64,000 bases of DNA from Cystobasidium ongulense. Taxonomy: Eukaryota > Basidiomycota > Cystobasidiomycetes > Cystobasidiales > Cystobasidiaceae. The stretch spans positions 1,612,001 to 1,676,000 of the forward strand of contig BQUP01000001.1 in assembly GCA_022835595.1 (NCBI GenBank), written 5' to 3'. Position 1 is the first letter of the stretch. The number at the start of each line of letters is the position of its first letter. The translations under genes and the position numbers were made by a program. The notes under the pieces were generated by a model. That model was not told the origin of the DNA, did not search any database, and worked only from the letters and a program-made list of their open reading frames with translations. Shown here piece after piece: positions 23,233 to 36,200 of this stretch.

Positions 23233-26200
23233 TTATTGTGCCTCGGCTTGCAGTAACGCCTTGAGCACGCGGCCAGGTCCTTGAACTGGCGGAAATTTTT
23301 CTCAGATTGGTAGATCTTTGCAGCTCATTGAGCTATGATGTATGCTTTACTCACGTATTCCCCAGTCGATTGCATTGATCAGATGAACCGCATAAGCTAT
23401 GACTCCACCACAAGTGTTCTTGTGTGGCATTTGGGACAGCATATGTGCACCGCCACAGCCGAGCAGGCGGTCGATATATGCTAGCGCATTCCTTCGAGCT
23501 AGACTTGGCTCAATCCTGATGTCTGAGTCACTGCGAAAGACGAACGGCAGGTCTGTGAAGTCTGCTTGACCATCGTGAAGGGTGCCGTAGACGTATATCG
23601 TCAAGCAGGCGAGGTAGAGACACCAAGGTGTCGTTGCCGGAGCATCCGACATCCGCAGGTCGGCGTTGCCTGAGTAAATGACTAGTTGGCAGTGTCAGTC
23701 ATCAGAAGCATGCATACGGAGGAAGTTTCTCACATTGGACAGCTGCGAAGTGGCAGTGTCAGTCACCGGACGCATCTAATATACGGGAAAAGGCACTCAC
23801 ATTGTAGCGCCGCCCACGCGGCTAACGAAGCATCTTGTGTATGCACCCATCCGGCTAAATGCTTCCGTACTTTATTGCGTTCATTCTGACTGATGGCTCG
23901 GCCGGCGACACCTGTAAGTAGCTACAAATTAGAATTTTACAATCATCGATAAGCAGTACGTATGCTTACGTGGAGCGCCGGCGAAGATACGCAGTCTTTC
24001 GGTTTCTGACAATAGCTACAAGCAATAAGGAGCGTAAGTCATCCCGTACAAGCGCCAGAAATCAAATCAGATGTTGCCATGCTTACAAGGATTACGCCGG
24101 TGTAACAGAAGGGAATACCCGAGAAGTAGAACGACAGCGCAACCTCGGATCGAGTGGTCACGTTCTCGCAAACCCACGTTTGCCAGGCCCGGAATGAACC
24201 TGTTTTCTATTTAGCTGGAGGCCATAGAGGTTCGAGAAACGGAGACCTACGCTGCAAGCTGCCCTTCCACTCTTCAACTCGACTGTGACTTGACATGGCT
24301 GTAAGCAAAGAGAGTCAGAACACGAAGCCTTCTTAAAACAGGGATGAGCCTCACATAGGTGGGCCATGTCCCGCCACAGCTGGAATGAAAAAGAGGTGTA
24401 AGACAGTTGTTTCGAGCCAAGACTGCGGTAGAGCTTACCAAGGCCCAAGATATACTGATAAGAGCATGCAAAAGAATCCACGCTACAAAGTTGGACGTTC
24501 CTGGTAAGATTTCGCACTTGCTGATCAAACTTCGCGAGGCTTCTAATAGAGAAGGTAGCTGAGGCATCTGGGCTTTGGCCATCGCCCACGACATGACGTT
24601 GTCTTTTTGCCAGACATCATCTGGACAGGGGAACCGTATCTTCATGCTATGAACGTGGATCATTAAAGGATGGCTTGGAGGCGTATCAGCAGAGTTCACG
24701 GCGTCGGTAAAATCGATTTCGCCTACCGATATAACGCTGAATTGCATGTATCCATCAGGAAGGCAAGCCAGCCAACACGTATTCTTTCTTCGTCGTTGGA
24801 CCACTGCATCCAGCCACTCATAGTACCATCATATTCTCCTTCATCGTCAGGGTCTTTGGAAAGCACCCCGAGGAAATTTGCCATAACAATGCTTGGACTA
24901 TGGAATAGCTGCGAGGAGTTGTGTTGAGAAGCCGATGCAAACATCCTCCCGAACGTATTGATGAGCAGAAGACTTTGAAGAAGTGATATATCGCCATTAG
25001 GGTTGTCTTCCAGTATCTGAAACGAAAGATAGAGATCAGTACTACTATTGCTGAATAATGCCGAGGCTACTCACGGTGAAGATGCTCTGCCGCACATTAC
25101 GATGTAAACGGCTAGCGAGGTTGAACGCATCCTTGTCTTGTGCCCAAGCTGTGCCCAAAAAGACCTGTTTGACAGGCGAGAGATTGATTAGTGCTGGATT
25201 ATCCATATACGCAACTAGTGGCACTCACCACGGCCAAGAGAAGAAACGGGCTGTTCGGACGATAAGGCATCGTAGGTCGATGTAGAACGGGGTAAAAGGG
25301 GTCGAATCCAATGAAGTACAGCTCAACCATAGAATTCAGCTTCTTGCATGTGAAGCACTTGTCAAATTCTTCACGATCCGGCGAATTGTGGAGGATGTTC
25401 AGCATTTCTGCTCTTCGCGCATTGTCAATGAGAGGCTTCGGCTCGTCGAGAGTGTCTCCGTTGACGAAGGACACTGCAGCTCGATTGTCTATTGGATATA
25501 ATGCAGCAGATTCGCTGGCTGAGCGTGCTGGCTCTTTTGTAGGCTTCAAGGTCGAGGTGCTCGCTATCGGCACTGAATGTTCAGGCAGGGATTGAAACGT
25601 AGCTGGAGGGTTGGACGAATTCTGATTGTTGTTAAAACCTGACACCGACCATTGCTGTGGTGGTTCGACAGGTGGTTGAGCGAAGAGGATGCTGGAGAAG
25701 TTGTCTATGGGAGGGGCGAAAGAGGATGTATCTGCAGTATTGCCGAAAAGCCAAGCGAAAGTATGTTCGAAGTTGGAATCTGCTGTTGCGGGTGAGACAT
25801 TCTCATCTATGCCTTGGTTTGTAATGTCCGTCAAGCCGTAGCCAGGCATTGAAGATGTAGAAGGCAAGTTGCTGGCCGCAGTGCGACTGGGACCGCTGGC
25901 CACGGACGCCAGCGCATTAAGCGAGAATAGGCCATCCACATTATATGATGCATTCGAGAAGTCGATATTTGCAGACGGAGTACTGACGTTATCGAAGCCG
26001 TTGCTGTTGCTGCTGGTGGCAGGGGCTTGAGGAGCTCGGGCGTTTCCATGCGACTGAATATCTCGAAGTTGCACCCACTGCGCTTGAGCAGGTACGAGAG
26101 CAGTGTTGGTTGAGGATGATGGAGCGTGGGTAGACCGGGCTCTCTTCACGGGCGGCTGAACTGCATCTTCCTCGGAAAGTTGTCTTGTCGGAGTTTCCGA

Positions 26201-26469
26201 GCCCGAGCTTCTTCCATGGGCACGACCGACATGCTTTGCAAGAACATCAGCACGCGCAAATCCTCTCTTGCAGTGTTCACATTCAAATCTGGGCTTCTCA
26301 GAGTCTGTGTACCGGTGGCAGCGATATCTTCGGTGAGCGTGCTTTCCTTATCAGTGATGGGCCTCCTCCACTCACGGTTGGCTCTGTGTCTCTCCAGGTA
26401 ATCTGCTCTCTTGAATGACTTTCCACAGCCTCCAAAGTCGCAAACGTGCTTCTTGGGGTCTTCTGTCAT
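23233..26469 (-). CDS. C2H2 zinc-finger transcription factor with fungal_trans domain
   Basis: Regulator starting MTEDPKKHVCDFGGC. Two C2H2 fingers are visible. The first, CDFGGCGKSFKRADYLERH, is completed across an intron whose acceptor supplies RAN|HSEKP. The second is CEHCKRGFARADVLAKH. A Ser/Asn/Pro-rich linker of about 300 residues follows (25560-26140), then the fungal-specific regulatory domain. That domain begins near 25430 with CFTCKKLNSMVELYFIGFDPF and YPVLHRPTMPY and runs to the end. The chosen last exon ends VLKALLQAEAQ with TAA at 23233-23235. An alternative acceptor gives another short tail, so the last about 25 residues are uncertain. C2H2 plus fungal_trans proteins often regulate adjacent metabolic genes. 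Its place between the reductase and the oxygenase suggests a pathway-specific regulator, which is inference. Confidence 0.82.
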
Positions 26470-26656
26470 TATTCACATGCTTCGAAGCAATGGTGCTGGT
26501 GCAAGCTAAGAGCCAGTCTTGAAGCTCCCGAGCCGCTGGCGCCGTGATCGGCAGCGATATATAATGTGTGCTTTATTCGCAAGTCAAGTGTCACCAGCTA
26601 CATTGCTCTCAACAGTCCAAATAAATACAAAGGAACTTCAACGCATCAATAAACTC

Positions 26657-27919
26657 TCAAGCTCCAACATAGGTTGCATTCAAGCGCATGTTCAGGTATT
26701 CGCCAGAAGTGATGGGTTCATATTTTTTTGGCTTATCCGGACCATATGTGCCTGGGAGTGCATCAATGACCTTGTCTGGGTCTGCACTGAGGAAGTATGG
26801 AATAGAGTATCTCTCCCTCGAGTGTGTCTCGCCTTCTTTCGGAGGTGGCGCTCGGACGCGGTGCAAGGTGGATTTGAGTGTGTCATTTGACCATCTCATC
26901 ATGAAATCGCCAATGCTGAGAAGTGAGCGTATCAGAACGCAGGTCTGAGTGACTTCTCTACGTTAGCGAACTTACTTGAACACGATAGCACCCGGTACAG
27001 GTGGTGCAGCCAGGAAGGTGCCAGGCTTGAAAGGATCCTCGACTTCGAGCCCACCACAATCATCTTGGAACAGCAAAGTGCAAGTACCAAAATCGGTATG
27101 CGCCCCGATACGTCCTTTGCTGCCGCTTGTGAAGACCTCGACTGGAGCGGAGGGATAGTGTAAAAGGCTGAAATTATATAGTATCAGCCAAAGGTTCGAA
27201 GCTATTTCGATAGATAGTGTACTGACCGAAGCTGATTTCGTGCTTCTGCATGGTACTCTTTCAGCATACCAGGAGGTACTCCAGGCATGCCAATGGAAAG
27301 AGCATCAAGAAGATCGTCTTCGAACCCTCGGCACGTGTTCCAGAAATGCACAGCGTAGTCTCTAAAGCCTGGAAGATCCTCATCAGGCAGCCAGACATTC
27401 TCGATGTGCTTGTCGGCCTCGTTGCCGATTTCGTACGACTCTTTATGATCAGCTCCTTGCTTTCTTAGCATGGCGAGCTTCTCTGGGTCGAAAACCATTT
27501 GAGAAACCTGTAGGGATGAGATATGAGGTTATTGAAGACAGGGAGGAAATAACGCTCGCCATGATTGCTCACCTGCTCTTTTCCAATGCCACTGTAGCCT
27601 CGGTGCTTGTATCCCTCAGGCGGGTGGGGTGCTTTGTTCTTAATCTCTGCTGGAAGCGAAAAGAATTTGGCAGACCATTCGAACATGCCGGCAACAGCCT
27701 CTTGAGGGATGGTAGTGTTGATGAGATATGCGAAGCCTACGTCGCGGCATGCCATGTACAGAGCTTTCCCGACGGCTTCTGCATCCTACGTATTGCATAG
27801 CATTTCAGCGCTAGTCAGGCTATGTCAGGAAGCCAACGTACCTCCGTACTCCGATGGAAGTGCTTGAAGTCAATCAAGGGTAAGTTGAGAGGCTGCTGTT
27901 CTAAGGGTTTACCGGGCAT
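26657..27919 (-). CDS. 2-oxoglutarate/Fe(II) oxygenase, isopenicillin-N-synthase-like
   Basis: Non-haem iron dioxygenase of about 350 residues, starting MPGKPLEQQPLNLPLIDF. The N-terminal DIOX_N part reads KALYMACRDVGFAYLIN, FEWSAKFFSLP and GYKHRGYSGIGKEQV. The metal site is HTD in GAHTDFGTCTLLFQDD (about 27095), with the distal His in LKSTLHRV. The 2-oxoglutarate Arg lies in RERYSIPYF (about 26815). The C-terminus is EYLNMRLNATYVGA. Fungal relatives hydroxylate small heterocycles (thymine hydroxylase type), amino acids or secondary metabolites. The substrate cannot be told here. It lies 187 bp downstream of the regulator gene's start and is co-oriented with the regulator and the aminotransferase. 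Confidence 0.9.
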
Positions 27920-28308
27920 GATGGATGTCTAGCGTATAGAAGCTTTGACGAGTGAAAGAGACTTAGCCGGCGAGAGCTCCGATATAAAGTCGTCTACCTT
28001 TGACGCCGACCTGACTGCGTTGATAGTGCCACGAGGGCCCTCCACCTGCTCCGTTTCTTCATATCATTTGGTGGCAATTTCCGTATCATGCCCACCATAC
28101 TCGATCAGTCTCCATCAGCCGGTTCTCCACCAGCCTTCGGCAACTAGCAAAAGCAGTGCCATAAAATGCCATTGTATTTGAGGAGATCTTGAGTGACACA
28201 GGTTCCAGGAATAGCTGATCAACCATACGTTCACATGTCAGGCGGGCGTTTACTGTAGTTGCGAGTGACGCTCGTCCAATCGGTCGAAAGAGTATTGGCT
28301 GACATTGA
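27920..28308. other. Intergenic region between oxygenase and aminotransferase genes
   Basis: About 390 bp. It holds the promoter of the oxygenase gene (-) and the 3' UTR of the aminotransferase gene (-). A CCACC-rich stretch occurs around 28040-28140. No gene seen. Confidence 0.5.
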
Positions 28309-30279
28309 TTATCCTGCGAATTCAGCTCTCGCCTCGTCTATCACTACACGAAGTCGACTAAAGGCTTCATTTGCGACGGCTTCGTCTGCAAGAGAGAAGC
28401 TGGCCCTGACAAAGCTTGACTTCATGCCGCGCGGCATAAAAGATGCTCCTGGTACAAGCAGGACTCCACCCTTGAAGGCTTTCTCCATTATCAGCTTGTA
28501 CGAATCCAGCTTTGTCCCATCGCTCAGGGGAGCGAGTTCAATGAAGAGAAACATCTGCAGAAAAGTCAGTGATGGGTGGTTCAATTCTAGACAGGCCTTA
28601 CTCACTCCGGCTACCGGGGTCGTCCACGTTGCTACTCCCTTTAGATGTCTTTGCGCAGCAATTTCGAACATATTTCGCTTGGCTTTGTAAAAGCCGGCTA
28701 CGCGGTCGCAGTGAGCAACGAGGCCCTCGTGCTTCCAGGATGACAGGAGCTTCAGAGCCAGCATTTGTGTTGTGGATGAGCATTGTAGGCTGGAGAGGAG
28801 TTAGACTTTGAGTTTCAGCTTGCTTAAAGTGAGAGAAAGAGCTAGTCCTCACTTGACATTGGCAGTGTTGAGGACAACCAATTCACAAACGCGCTTAGGT
28901 GCGGTGATGAAGCCAAGTCGCATGCCGCTGCTGAGAATCTTGCTGAATGAATCAAATCTGCAGGAGGTAGAGAAATACTGTCAGCACCTTTGGTTTGACA
29001 TTCAGGCAGACACCACGCAGGCTGGAGTGCCGGAAGTCTCACCTCATCACGCGTCCTACTTCTCCGTTGATTTCTGCCTCCATTGCGAAGTAGCTGCGCG
29101 GCTTTGGTTCGTCGCCCTGCAAGAGTAACACAACAGTCAATCACTGTGATGTCGATAGTGCAGAGAGCAGCACATACATAGTATAAATATGCGTAAGCAT
29201 CGTCCTCGAAGATCAGGAAGTCATGCTCTTTTGCGAGTCGCAAGCTGCAATGGAAGATAAGAGAGGTCACATTAGCATGTCGTTGCACCCTCGAGGTCGC
29301 GAAACCATCTTCATCTCACTCACACTTCTGCCTTTCTCTCCTCGTTTATGGTAGCGCCAGTTGGATTTCCTGCAATTGGAACGGTGTACAGAACCACCGG
29401 CTTCTTCTTGTTCGGATGTGTTGATGGCCAAGACTCCAGGATGGATCTCAAGTGATCTGAGTTGAGACCATCTCCATCTGTTGGAACAGCTGTAAGACTT
29501 CGTCTCATCAGCCCTCACTCAGTCTTCTAAGCCCGAATATCGACAAACGCACAAACAAGCTCCGACGCTGGAGGTGTAGGTAAGCCATTGGCATTGCTGC
29601 GATGTGAATACATCAGCACATGAAGTCACAAGGCAGAAGTATGTGCTGCTTACAGAATCTCTACATCTTCACTCGTTGGCAAAAGGTTGAAGAAGCCCTC
29701 GGCGCAAGGAAAGGCGGGAGTCTCGACCAAAATCGAGTCGCCTTCGTTGACGAGGATTTGAAAGGCCTGAAGACGGTAGTCTCAGCATAGAGCGGTCAAT
29801 AATGGATACTATAGCTCGTCTACCTTCGTCAACAAGTCTTGGCTCCCATTTCCGACGACAACTTGCCAGCCTTCGCGGTCCTTGTCGTTGCCATGAACAT
29901 GGGTCTGAAATCCTTCGAGCCACTACATCGATGGAAACCGGATGGTCAATTGGAATTCCCAGAGCTCATAAGGGTAGCTGACCTGAACGAAATCAGGTAA
30001 TCCTCCCGTCAATCCGTATTGCAGTGCTCGCTCTAGATCCTGACCTTCTATCTTGATGTCGTAGGTTGCATCGTCCGGCACGGGCGACTTCACCGTCAAG
30101 GTGATAGCTTCAAATGGAAAGGTAGCTGGATTCGGTTTACCAGCTAGCAAGGACACTACGCCAGGTGTGTGTTCCAATGGAAAGAAGCTTCTAATCTGAC
30201 TTGACTTCCATAGCTTCGCTCTTTCCGCCAGGTACGGCTCAATATCAAGAATCTTCGGAGAGACTGCCTTGACCTCCAT
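28309..30279 (-). CDS. PLP aminotransferase, aromatic/2-aminoadipate type (Aro8-like)
   Basis: Class-I/II fold-type-I aminotransferase, probably cytosolic, converting aromatic amino acids or 2-aminoadipate to the 2-oxo acids with 2-oxoglutarate as acceptor. The start MEVKAVSPKILDIEPYL fits the family. The segments that follow are KPNPATFPFEAI, ALQYGLTGGLPDF, VVVGNGSQDLLTKAF, DSILVETPAFPCA and PVVLYTVPIAGNPTGATI. Next come FLIFEDDAYAYL and the PLP-lysine region DSFSKILSSGMRLGF (about 28910). The C-terminus has MFLFIELAPL, GVLLVPGASF and VRASFSLADE, ending at TAA 28309-28311. The coding region has many short introns. Position beside an NCS1 permease and a hydantoinase suggests that it handles an amino acid released in the same pathway (inference). 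Confidence 0.9.
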
Positions 30280-30820
30280 GTCTACTTGATATTTGAAATG
30301 AAAGGCTAGTCAGTGCTTTATACCTGTCGTCTGTACTATGGCAAATCTGCCCCCAGTCGCGTTAGTCGCCTTGCTCTGATAGAATGTTAGTGCACGTGCA
30401 TTTTGCCCTCCACCCGCTCTTCACCTGCTCTCCACCATGCCGGAATTTCTTGGTGGGCATTTTTTGCGGCAGATTCGGGTTTCACCTAACAGTTATCAGC
30501 CTGCTCCACCAGCCTTTATCGAAAACATCGGTTCTGCACACCACGGCCGTCAGTTGACCTGCTTTCTGGCTTCCTCAGCTCCAAGATATCAAAGAAGTGG
30601 GCTATCCATTCCCGCATCTCATCTTTCCTCTCGGATCATCTGTAAAGTCTGGCAGGAGTCTGCTTTCTCCTTTTGGCTCTCTTGTCTTCACACATCGGTG
30701 CAAGGCTTTCGTCCAGCTTTCTGGAAAGGTCAGACTACAACCTGGTGCCTCCTAATCGAGTCGACCTGTCAACACTACTTTCACCACCCCTCTAAAGGCT
30801 TTACAGCCCTTATCTCAATC
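30280..30820. promoter_or_regulatory. Divergent promoter, aminotransferase / NCS1 permease
   Basis: 541 bp between divergent ATGs, with C/T-rich stretches upstream of the permease (about 30610-30800). The arrangement is suited to co-regulation. No binding site was recognised by eye. Confidence 0.5.
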
Positions 30821-32897
30821 ATGGCTACTTTCGATGAGAAGACCGGATGGCAAAAGTTTGTCAAATATGTCGAGGTTCCACAAGATCAAGATGCCATGTA
30901 TAAGGTAAGTATCGCCGATGGCCCGTTCGTAACAGGTAGGATATTGACCTTGACTTGCAGACCGACAACATGACCAATCGGGATCTTATACCTATGCCAC
31001 CCGACCGCCGAACGTACAAGATATGGTCATACTGCGTGTACTGGTGCATCAGTGGACTATGTATCTCTGCATACACTCTCGGCTCTTCTCTCCTTTCTTA
31101 TGGTCTAAATTGCAAGCAAGCTTTGGGCGCAATCACCGCAGGAGCTATTTGCGTGGCACCTCTCGTTGTCGCCTGCGGTTGGATGGGAGCCCAGCACCGC
31201 ATTGGTTTCACTGTAGCATCTCGTTTCACTTGGGGTGTCCGCGGCTTCTACTTTCCGGTCATCATCCGAACTTTCACGACGATTTTCTGGGATGGCCTTC
31301 AAGCATATTGGGGCGGTCAGTCTGTTGCTTGCTGCCTCGGTGCCATGTCTCTCAGCTTTCACAACATGGATACTACTCTAGCAGGCGGTGTCCTCCTGCT
31401 CAGGGATCTCATTGGAATGCTGTAAGCACATCTCCCCTCCAAGCTGGAGAGCATTAATTGATTGGGTTTTCAATGCTTCCTGCAGGGTCTATTACGTATT
31501 CTTCCTTTCCATCATGATTCTGCCACCTGAGCGTCTCCAGGTTCCTTTCATCATATCCTCATTTGGCTTCATCTTTACCCTCATCGGACTTCTAGCATGG
31601 TCCTGCAGCGCTGCAGGGGGCGTTGGTCCCCTCTGGAATGTAGAGTCAACTCCTTTGCATGGGAATTTCAGCTGGGCTATGTTATTTGGAATCGCTGGAG
31701 TCCTCGGTAAGCGAAGCTGGGATCAGTCTATGTTGAAAGGGCTTGACAACTAATGTCTGCCCGTATATAGGCTCGTGGGGTGGCGGCACTCTCGGTCAAT
31801 CCGACTGGACACGTTACGCTAAGAAGCCGTACAATCCGCTTATCGCACAGATCTTCATTGCGCCTCTGTCTATCTTCATTTGTGGCTTGGTCGGAATTAT
31901 CGTAACTTCGTTAGTCAGGTTTCTCCTTAGCAGACTGGCCGAAAACTGACCGGCTTTTGCTTCATATAGAGGTGCAAGTCTTGTCCTAGACGGCCAGATT
32001 ATCTGGCAGCCCTTCCAACTCCTTCCTGCACTACAAGACCATTATGGTAACACTTCAAAGGCTCGAGCCGCAGTCTTCTTCGCCGGAGCTGGATGTACCG
32101 GAGCTCAGCTGGGAATTAGGTAAGTGACCTTGCAGAACGACTGCGAGCTTTGGGATTTGGCTAATCCATTCACTCTATTAGTATTGTGCTCAACTCTGTG
32201 TCAGCGGGCATGGACATCGCCGGCTGCGTGCCCCGCTTCGTCAACATCCGCCGAGGTGCCTACCTCATGGCTGTTCTGGGCTTCGCTTCATGCCCCTGGG
32301 AGTACCTATCCAATGCTGCAGTGTTCTTGACTGTCATCGCTGGCTTCGGTATCTTCATCGCTCCTTTCACAGGAGTCATGCTGGCCGACTATTTCGTCGT
32401 CCGTAGACGTACTCTGGTCATGGAGGATCTCTATATTCAGTCACCGGAGTCCATTTACTGGTTCTGGAATGGCTTCAATTGGCGACCATTAGCTGCATGG
32501 ATCATCGGGCTCGCGCCTCTATTCCCCGGATTTATCATGTCAATTACCAACGCTGATGCGTGGAATGGATGGATCAAACTTTTCCACATCGACTTCTACG
32601 TCGGTAAGCCTGATTGAATGGTAACCTTTCTCACCCGAGCTGCATACTGAACTGGCGCTTGCTACAGGCGTCTCCATCTCGTTCGTTGCAATGGTCGTCA
32701 TTTGCAAAATCTTCCCGCCTCCACATCTCGGCAAAGGCGTGAAGCACATCGATGACAGCGTGCCCTTCGGCTTGCGAGAGGACATCTCTTCTGGAGTTTC
32801 TGTCTCCAATGTATACGCAGGTTCAAGCGACGCGAGCGATGCGAAAGATAAGCTCGACGATCCAGAAGGATATCTGCCCCACCCTTCGACTGCATGA
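30821..32897 (+). CDS. NCS1-family nucleobase/hydantoin-type permease
   Basis: Proton- or cation-coupled transporter of the NCS1 family (uracil, uridine, allantoin, hydantoin and thiamine carriers) with about 12 membrane helices and about 560 residues. Exon 1 is 30821-30904 and ends MYK. The second starts TDNMTNRDLIPMPPDRRTY, the classic N-terminal motif. Helix segments include IWSYCVYWCISGLCIS, CKQALGAITAGAICVAPLVVACGW, RFTWGVRGFYFPVIIR, SWGGGTLGQSDWTRYA and AGMDIAGCVPRFVNIRRG. PFTGVMLADYFVVRRR and GFNWRPLAAWIIGLAPLFPGF follow. The tail is polar and ends HPSTA. RFTWGVRG and FNWR are NCS1 signatures. The FUR-branch look is clear but the substrate is not. Plasma membrane is the expected location. 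Confidence 0.9.
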
Positions 32898-33289
32898 CAA
32901 GAAACTTTCCAGGGAGATGGGTTATACTGTAGGATTGCTCTCTTGGATAGGTTAGATGGTCATTCACTTTTGGTGGCATGCCGTCTTCTTGTGCCATTGC
33001 GAATGTAGCTTAGAATTTGTTCAGGCGTTTTTTGAATCACCATATCAGTGCGCGTGCTGTCGACTAGACACAACCGACGACTTGCTCGACGGCTAGGCAT
33101 CACTGACGGTGACTGACGGCTTGAAGGATCTGATGCTGTAGGAGAAAGCAGGATTCCGAGGGAAGCAGTATTTCAAGTCAAAAGCATCTTCACACGTTTA
33201 TCTCGACCCAACCCAATCGAGGATATATCATTTCATTCGAAGCGCCATGGCGCGATAACAACAACAGCAGCAAGGCTCAGTCTGCCCTA
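32898..33289. other. Intergenic region, NCS1 permease to APC4
   Basis: About 390 bp between co-oriented genes, holding the 3' UTR of the permease and the promoter of APC4. No gene seen. Confidence 0.55.
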
Positions 33290-36200
33290 ATGGCGCTCTT
33301 CCCGTCTCTGTCGACGCGTTCGCTGCCCACCGCGCTCGTGGCTCATGCCCAGTCATGCTGTCCGACCATGGATGTTGCCGTGCTCTCGAATCCAACAAAC
33401 GCGCCCGGCAACTGCAGCATCCAGCTCTACAGGCTATCTGGCGGCAGCAATGCTCCTGTGACGCCAAGCGTCACGTCTGAGAGTACGCATAGCAGCAGCA
33501 AGGTATGGGAAACCACCAGGGACGACAAGGCGGTGGTTATGGATGGGCCAGCCACTGCGAAACATGCTGGAGCTATGGATACAGCAGCATCCAAGGCAGC
33601 AGTACCGCTCACGTATATTCAGCCACGGGCACCTGAGACGCTTCAATGGCAACCTGATGGTCGGTTCTGTCGTTAACGCTGCTGTTCCTTTTGAATTCAA
33701 CTTAACAGCATGCTTCGTATTTACAGGCACCGGCTTCGCATTTGCGTCAACGGGCACTAGGTTCATGCTGTATTCGGTACACGATGGCAAACCTACATTG
33801 AAGCATAGTCCACTTTCTCTCGACGAGTCTACACAGGTCTACTTGCTCAATTGGGAAAAGACCCTGCCTTCTGAGGTGACAATACCGAAAGAAAACATCA
33901 ATGCGGAAAGTCTAGAATGCCGCCTCCCTAAGCTGTCTGTCGTGAAAAAGGTGCACGAAAAGCAGTGAGTCTGCCTCTTGCTACTCGACTGCTTTGCTCG
34001 CTAAGTCCCATCCTTAGAGTAGCAAAAACCACCACTTTCATCAATCCCTTCGCTGCTGGCTTCAACAAACCCTACATACCTGCTGTGGCATTCCATCTCG
34101 GACGTTTCCCAGCTTTGCCTGAGCCAAACATCCCCGACCTTGATGCGCGCAGCGGTGACGAAGACCCTGATCTCGTTCCTGATGCCGAGGCAGAGGAAGA
34201 TTTGCGGCTGGTCGAGAATCCTACCTTGCTTACGCTTGGACATGATGGAAACCTGCACCTTCTATATAATGGCGCAATCAGTTTAGGGACAATCAACCTA
34301 GGCACAGAAGTTGATATCATTTCTGCCTCTATCTCAAAGAGCGTCAAGAAGGCAAAATCTCATTTCAAGCCAGCCACACATTCACTCCAGTTATCCGTCA
34401 TTGCTTCAGTCGGTCACCAGGGCAGCGCAACGTATCCGCAAGCCATTGTAGATGCTCTTCCACGGGATTCTTCACCACTAGCTGGAACGGTAATGCACAT
34501 CACCATTCAAGTCCAGCATCTTCCGACTACCGAAATCTCGATGCTTGCTAGGGCTAGTACGGCAACCCACGCCTTGCTTGGCCACGCTTTCGAAGCATTC
34601 GACGAAAGTAGAAAAGGATGGGAGGAGGTCAGAGGAATAGGGAAAAAATGGCTGGACCGCCTCAAGGACGATACGCATTCTCTCTTGCCAGAACTACAGC
34701 TACTCACCCTCCTGCTCACTGGCAGACCTAGCAACACAAACATGCACGAGTACTTTGCTTCCAAGAATACGGAAAGAGTAGGTTGTTTCGTCGATGCTCC
34801 CGGCTTATCGACTTGAGCTAATGGGGTTTTTTGCTTATAGAACCTAGAAAACTGGGAAACAAATCACCTCAAAGCCGCTGCAAGGCTAAGGGATACAGCT
34901 TTCCAGCATCTCAATCCCGTATACGAGCGTCTCACTCTGTGGCTCACTCAGCTGCGAGGATGGGCATCATGGTGCGGCTGCCCTTTCAGTACCTGATTAC
35001 GACTACGCTAATATATCTCTCTAGGCCGGATCGCTTCGGGCATCTCGAGCTTGATCTTGAGCAAATCGAGCAATGTATCATACTAGTTCGTTTGCTGATG
35101 ATGCAAACCAACGCTGTTGAGAATATGGCTTTGGAGGAAGAAGTCGGCTTTCGCGAGTTCTGCGGCTGGATTAAGTTCGGTGAGCTTTTCAACTTGATAT
35201 TAACTATAAGACTCTGCTGACAAGCCATATCCAGATCTGGAACGTATCTCTGCAATTGAAGCCAATGCAGAAGCGCGGCCATCTCCGAAGCATGATGTGC
35301 TGGGTGTCATGTCCTACATCCGTCAGAAATTGCCTATCAATTCACTCGATGACATCCTGCTAGTAGAAGATGAGAAAGCCGCATCACGATATACTCCGAT
35401 TCTGGAGCACTGGCTTGAACTACAGCGCCAAGCGAAGCCTTCATTGAGCTCGCACAATGGAAAGCAAGACCTTGCAGCTGTTGCGCAGACGATCAAAGAG
35501 CAATACAGTCAATTCGGTCTGGATTGCGAAAGTCTAACTGCCCTGACTGGAGATGGATTCACACCAATGCATGCGAAAAACGGAAATACATCGCCGCCAG
35601 CAGACTTTGAAGTTCAAGAAGATCGTCTATTCGTAAACCCGCCATTGCCTCCCTCCCCACCTCTTCAGCCTGCTCAAAACACGCGTCGCAAGTCTATGAT
35701 GACAGCGGATGTCAAGCCACTTCCATCAACTACTGCTATAGACCTACCAATCGCGTTCCTGCTTCAAGATCTTGCTCGCCGCCTCCGTACCCTATTTGAC
35801 CACTCATTTTCGACCGTGACGGGTTCGGCACAAGTCATTGATACGATGCCTATAATCACTTGGCAACCTCCTGACATTGAGGAAGATGATGCATTGGCCC
35901 TACTAGGTCTAGCTAGAGATCCAACTAAGATAACGTCACGAACGATCCGAGCAAATGACGGCGGCGAGGCTTCAGTCTTTATCGCTTGTGAAACACCTCC
36001 AACCAGTTTGCCCGAACACCCGATGGACAAGCCAGCTTGTGGGTACTTCTTCGATCTTGTAACATTTGGGATCTGCTCACTGAATTCTCCTCCTAGTCTG
36101 GGTCTTCCGCCTCGTTGGTGATACCATATCTGCGACGGCTTTCGCCCTGCATCATGAAGCCGACAATTCCCCATACGAAATCCTCGACATCAACTTTTTC

